Origin: Thermoanaerobaculia bacterium
Lineage (GTDB): Bacteria; Acidobacteriota; Thermoanaerobaculia; Gp7-AA8
Direction: 5' to 3'
NCBI GenBank assembly: GCA_016650215.1
Contig: JAENWF010000175.1
Location: 1-33,902 of the forward strand
Length of the DNA: 33,902 nucleotides
A program made the translations under genes and the position numbers. The notes beneath the pieces were generated by a model. The model was given only the letters and a program-made list of their open reading frames with translations, had not been told where the DNA came from and searched no databases. Below, piece by piece: positions 32,166 through 33,902 of the stretch (the first letter of the stretch is position 1; the number at the start of each line of letters is the position of its first letter).

Positions 32166-33650
32166 ATGCAACTTGGCCCCTATCGCCTGATCAGCCGGCT
32201 GGGCGCGGGAGGGATGGGCGAAGTCTGGAGGGCGGAGGACACGCGCCTCCAGCGGCCCGCGGCAATCAAGATCCTCTCGGAAAAGATCGCGTCGGATCCT
32301 GACTGGAAAGCCCGCTTCCTGCGCGAGGCGCGCACGGCCGCGCAGCTCAATCATCCGAACATTGCGACGATCTACTCGATCGACGAAGAGGGCGATGTCA
32401 CGTACATCGCGATGGAGCTCGTTGAAGGGCCGACGCTGGCGGGGATGATCGCGTCGCAGTCACTGTCAGTCAATGACGTCACCCGCATCGGACGTCAGAC
32501 CGCGGACGCCCTCGCGGCCGCACACGACAAGCAGATCGTGCACCGCGACATCAAGCCCGACAACATCGTCGTGCTTCAGCGAAGCATCAAGGTGCTCGAC
32601 TTCGGCATCGCGAAGGTGATCGGACCGACGGCCGACGACAGCCTCACCCGCGGCCAGCTCATCCTCGGCACTCCTTATTACATGTCGCCGGAGCAGGCGC
32701 TCGGCAACAAGATGGATTTTCGGACCGACATCTTTTCTCTCGGTGTCGTGATGTATGAGGCGCTCGCGGGACGGAGACCGTTCCAGGGAACGAGCGTCAC
32801 CGACACGGTGCTGCAGATTCTGACGAAGGAAGCGCCAGACCTGCAGACGCTCGCGCCGCATCTGCCGTCCGATCTCGTCGCGATCGTGAACCGCTGCATG
32901 GCGAAGCAGCCGGAGAATCGCTACGACGCGCACGACCTCGCGGAAGCGCTCGAGATCATTTCGGCGCCTGTGCGAAGGCTCACGCGCGAGCAGCTCGTGC
33001 CGACGCTGGCGCTCGAGCGTCAGTCCGCGCCGACGCCTGTGCGCACGCCGCTCGATGCCACTACGTCCGCTGCTCCCGAACCGAGCGCGCCGAAGACCGG
33101 AATGGAGTGGCCAGCGATGCCATCTGGCGCTCCCGCTCCTGCGCCGACATGGCCGCCGCGCGTTCCGACGTCCGCTCGACCGCAGCCGGCGCGCGAGCCT
33201 GCGACTCCGCCACCACCTGTTCGCCCGCCGCCGCCGCAGTTACCTTCGCGCCCCGCGCTCGATCCGGGAGCGCTCAAAGCGATCAGCCGGGTGCTCATCA
33301 CCGACGATGACGCGGTGACTCGCGAGATGCTGGCCTCAATCCTTCGACAGAACAACGTGCCCTTCGACGAGGCCGCGAACGGCGCCGAAGCGATCAAGCT
33401 GCTCAAACAGCAGCAATACGGTCTGCTCCTGCTCGATCTCCTCATGCCGCGCATCGACGGCTGGGGCGTCCTCGACTTCCTCCGGTCCAAAGTGCGCAAC
33501 GGCAAGACGAAGGTCTACATCCTCACAGGCTACAAAGAGCAACGCCTCAGCACCGCCGATCAGGAAATCGTCGCCGGCATGATCTACAAGCCGGTCCGCG
33601 AAGAAGAAATCGACCGCATCCTGCAGAAGACCGCGAAAGCGCTGGCGTAG
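32166..33650 (+). CDS. Hanks-type Ser/Thr kinase fused to a response-regulator receiver
   Basis: A 494-residue soluble protein. Kinase domain (about 6-270): glycine loop LGAGGMGEVW, K35, HRDIKPDN with catalytic D128, DFG at D145 and GTPYYMSPEQ in the activation segment, so it should be active. Residues about 285-374 form a proline/alanine-rich linker. The C-terminus (375-494) is a complete receiver domain: ITDDD, phospho-accepting D424 in LLLLDLLMPRIDG, T454 in YILTGYKEQ and K475 in IYKPV. There is no transmembrane segment or PASTA domain. Aspartyl phosphorylation from an unknown histidine kinase (or CheA) could gate the Ser/Thr kinase. The start at 32166 is set by the kinase fold. Confidence 0.94.
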   Translation: MQLGPYRLISRLGAGGMGEVWRAEDTRLQRPAAIKILSEKIASDPDWKARFLREARTAAQLNHPNIATIYSIDEEGDVTYIAMELVEGPTLAGMIASQSLSVNDVTRIGRQTADALAAAHDKQIVHRDIKPDNIVVLQRSIKVLDFGIAKVIGPTADDSLTRGQLILGTPYYMSPEQALGNKMDFRTDIFSLGVVMYEALAGRRPFQGTSVTDTVLQILTKEAPDLQTLAPHLPSDLVAIVNRCMAKQPENRYDAHDLAEALEIISAPVRRLTREQLVPTLALERQSAPTPVRTPLDATTSAAPEPSAPKTGMEWPAMPSGAPAPAPTWPPRVPTSARPQPAREPATPPPPVRPPPPQLPSRPALDPGALKAISRVLITDDDAVTREMLASILRQNNVPFDEAANGAEAIKLLKQQQYGLLLLDLLMPRIDGWGVLDFLRSKVRNGKTKVYILTGYKEQRLSTADQEIVAGMIYKPVREEEIDRILQKTAKALA

Positions 33651-33670
33651 GGAAGGGTCATGTCATCCTG

Positions 33671-33767
33671 AGAGGCTGTGAAAAAATCCAACACTGAGCG
33701 CAGCGAAGGGTCAGCGGTGGCACCGCGGCAGGTCACATCACGTGCTCGCGATTTCTTCACAGCCTCT
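33671..33767. mobile_element. MITE-like element with 18-bp terminal inverted repeats
   Basis: The left end AGAGGCTGTGAAAAAATC (33671-33688) is the inverted complement of 33750-33767 at 17 of 18 positions. The 97-bp element carries an internal palindrome GCGGTG-G-CACCGC and the CTGAGCGCAGCGAAGG motif also seen near 85-120. No coding capacity and no obvious target duplication. It starts 20 bases after the kinase stop. Confidence 0.55.
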
Positions 33768-33816
33768 GAGCCCGGGAATGGCGCGATGCGCCATGGGAGG
33801 CGTGATGAACTCAGAG

Positions 33817-33902
33817 GGGAACGAAAAGCCGCCGGCTGAAGCCGGCGCCACGTCACGCATAGCTCGTGAAGCATTCGCATCTGATGTAGCACCGGATTCA
33901 GC
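33817..33902. repeat. Dispersed palindromic repeat, copy C at the window edge
   Basis: The inverted copy (33817-33877) matches copy A closely, including the GCCGGC core, GTGACG and the CGAATGCTT end. A diverged forward copy begins at about 33882 (GATGTAGCACCGGATTCAGC) and runs off the window. The head-to-head arrangement matches copy B. Confidence 0.7.

Overview
The window is high-GC, densely coded bacterial DNA with no rRNA, tRNA, CRISPR array, prophage or transposase that I could see. Several traits fit Acidobacteriota or a neighbouring environmental phylum: heptanucleotide arrays between genes, a palindromic GCCGGCTTCAGCCGGC repeat family at gene ends, a Hanks-type kinase, a DUF2911 protein and a phosphatidylcholine synthase. 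No ribosomal or marker gene is present, so this placement is an inference. Both ends of the window lie inside copies of the same repeat family, as expected for a metagenome contig that broke at repeats.

Layout. Positions 1-4171 hold housekeeping and stress genes: GH1 glycosidase, stand-alone receiver, exported PrxQ-type peroxiredoxin, BON protein, EamA transporter and a 50-residue DUF5670 membrane protein. Positions 4304-15707 hold one continuous ten-gene chemosensory operon whose genes overlap or lie within a few bases of each other: CheY-like receiver, coiled-coil/GAF protein, cheD, cheA, MCP, cheW, cheR, cheB, a four-PAS histidine kinase and an NtrC/FhlA-type sigma-54 activator. Positions 15726-19229 hold a second operon: outer-membrane porin, small PstS-like periplasmic binding protein and a PAS-GGDEF-EAL protein. 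It is closed by a strong hairpin. Positions 19234-24631 are mixed: serine hydrolase, DUF2911-TPR protein, O-methyltransferase, secreted hypothetical, a frameshifted AraC-type regulator, a structured non-coding stretch and an aldo/keto reductase. Positions 24640-28850 carry a leftward set of a MacA-like adaptor, two MacB/FtsX-like permeases and a VOC protein. Then come pcs, a leftward tag-ACT-rtcB set, and a Ser/Thr kinase fused to a receiver domain.

The main biological proposal concerns the two central operons. Each is preceded by a -24/-12 (sigma-54-like) element sharing the string CATGGCAGCT. Each also has a cluster of TCGCGA-type sites on a helical (10-bp) period ending 74-76 bp upstream of the -24 element. 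The activator gene lies directly between the two operons. I infer a chemosensory array that controls transcription rather than a flagellum, activating itself and an output operon of porin, periplasmic binding protein and cyclic-di-GMP enzyme. The logic would resemble the Che3/CrdA system of Myxococcus xanthus but with different targets.

A second general feature is that the first genes of many transcription units have a TANNNT hexamer 6-9 bases before the start codon and no clear ribosome-binding site. This suggests leaderless transcripts, whereas genes inside operons usually have GGAG-type sites.
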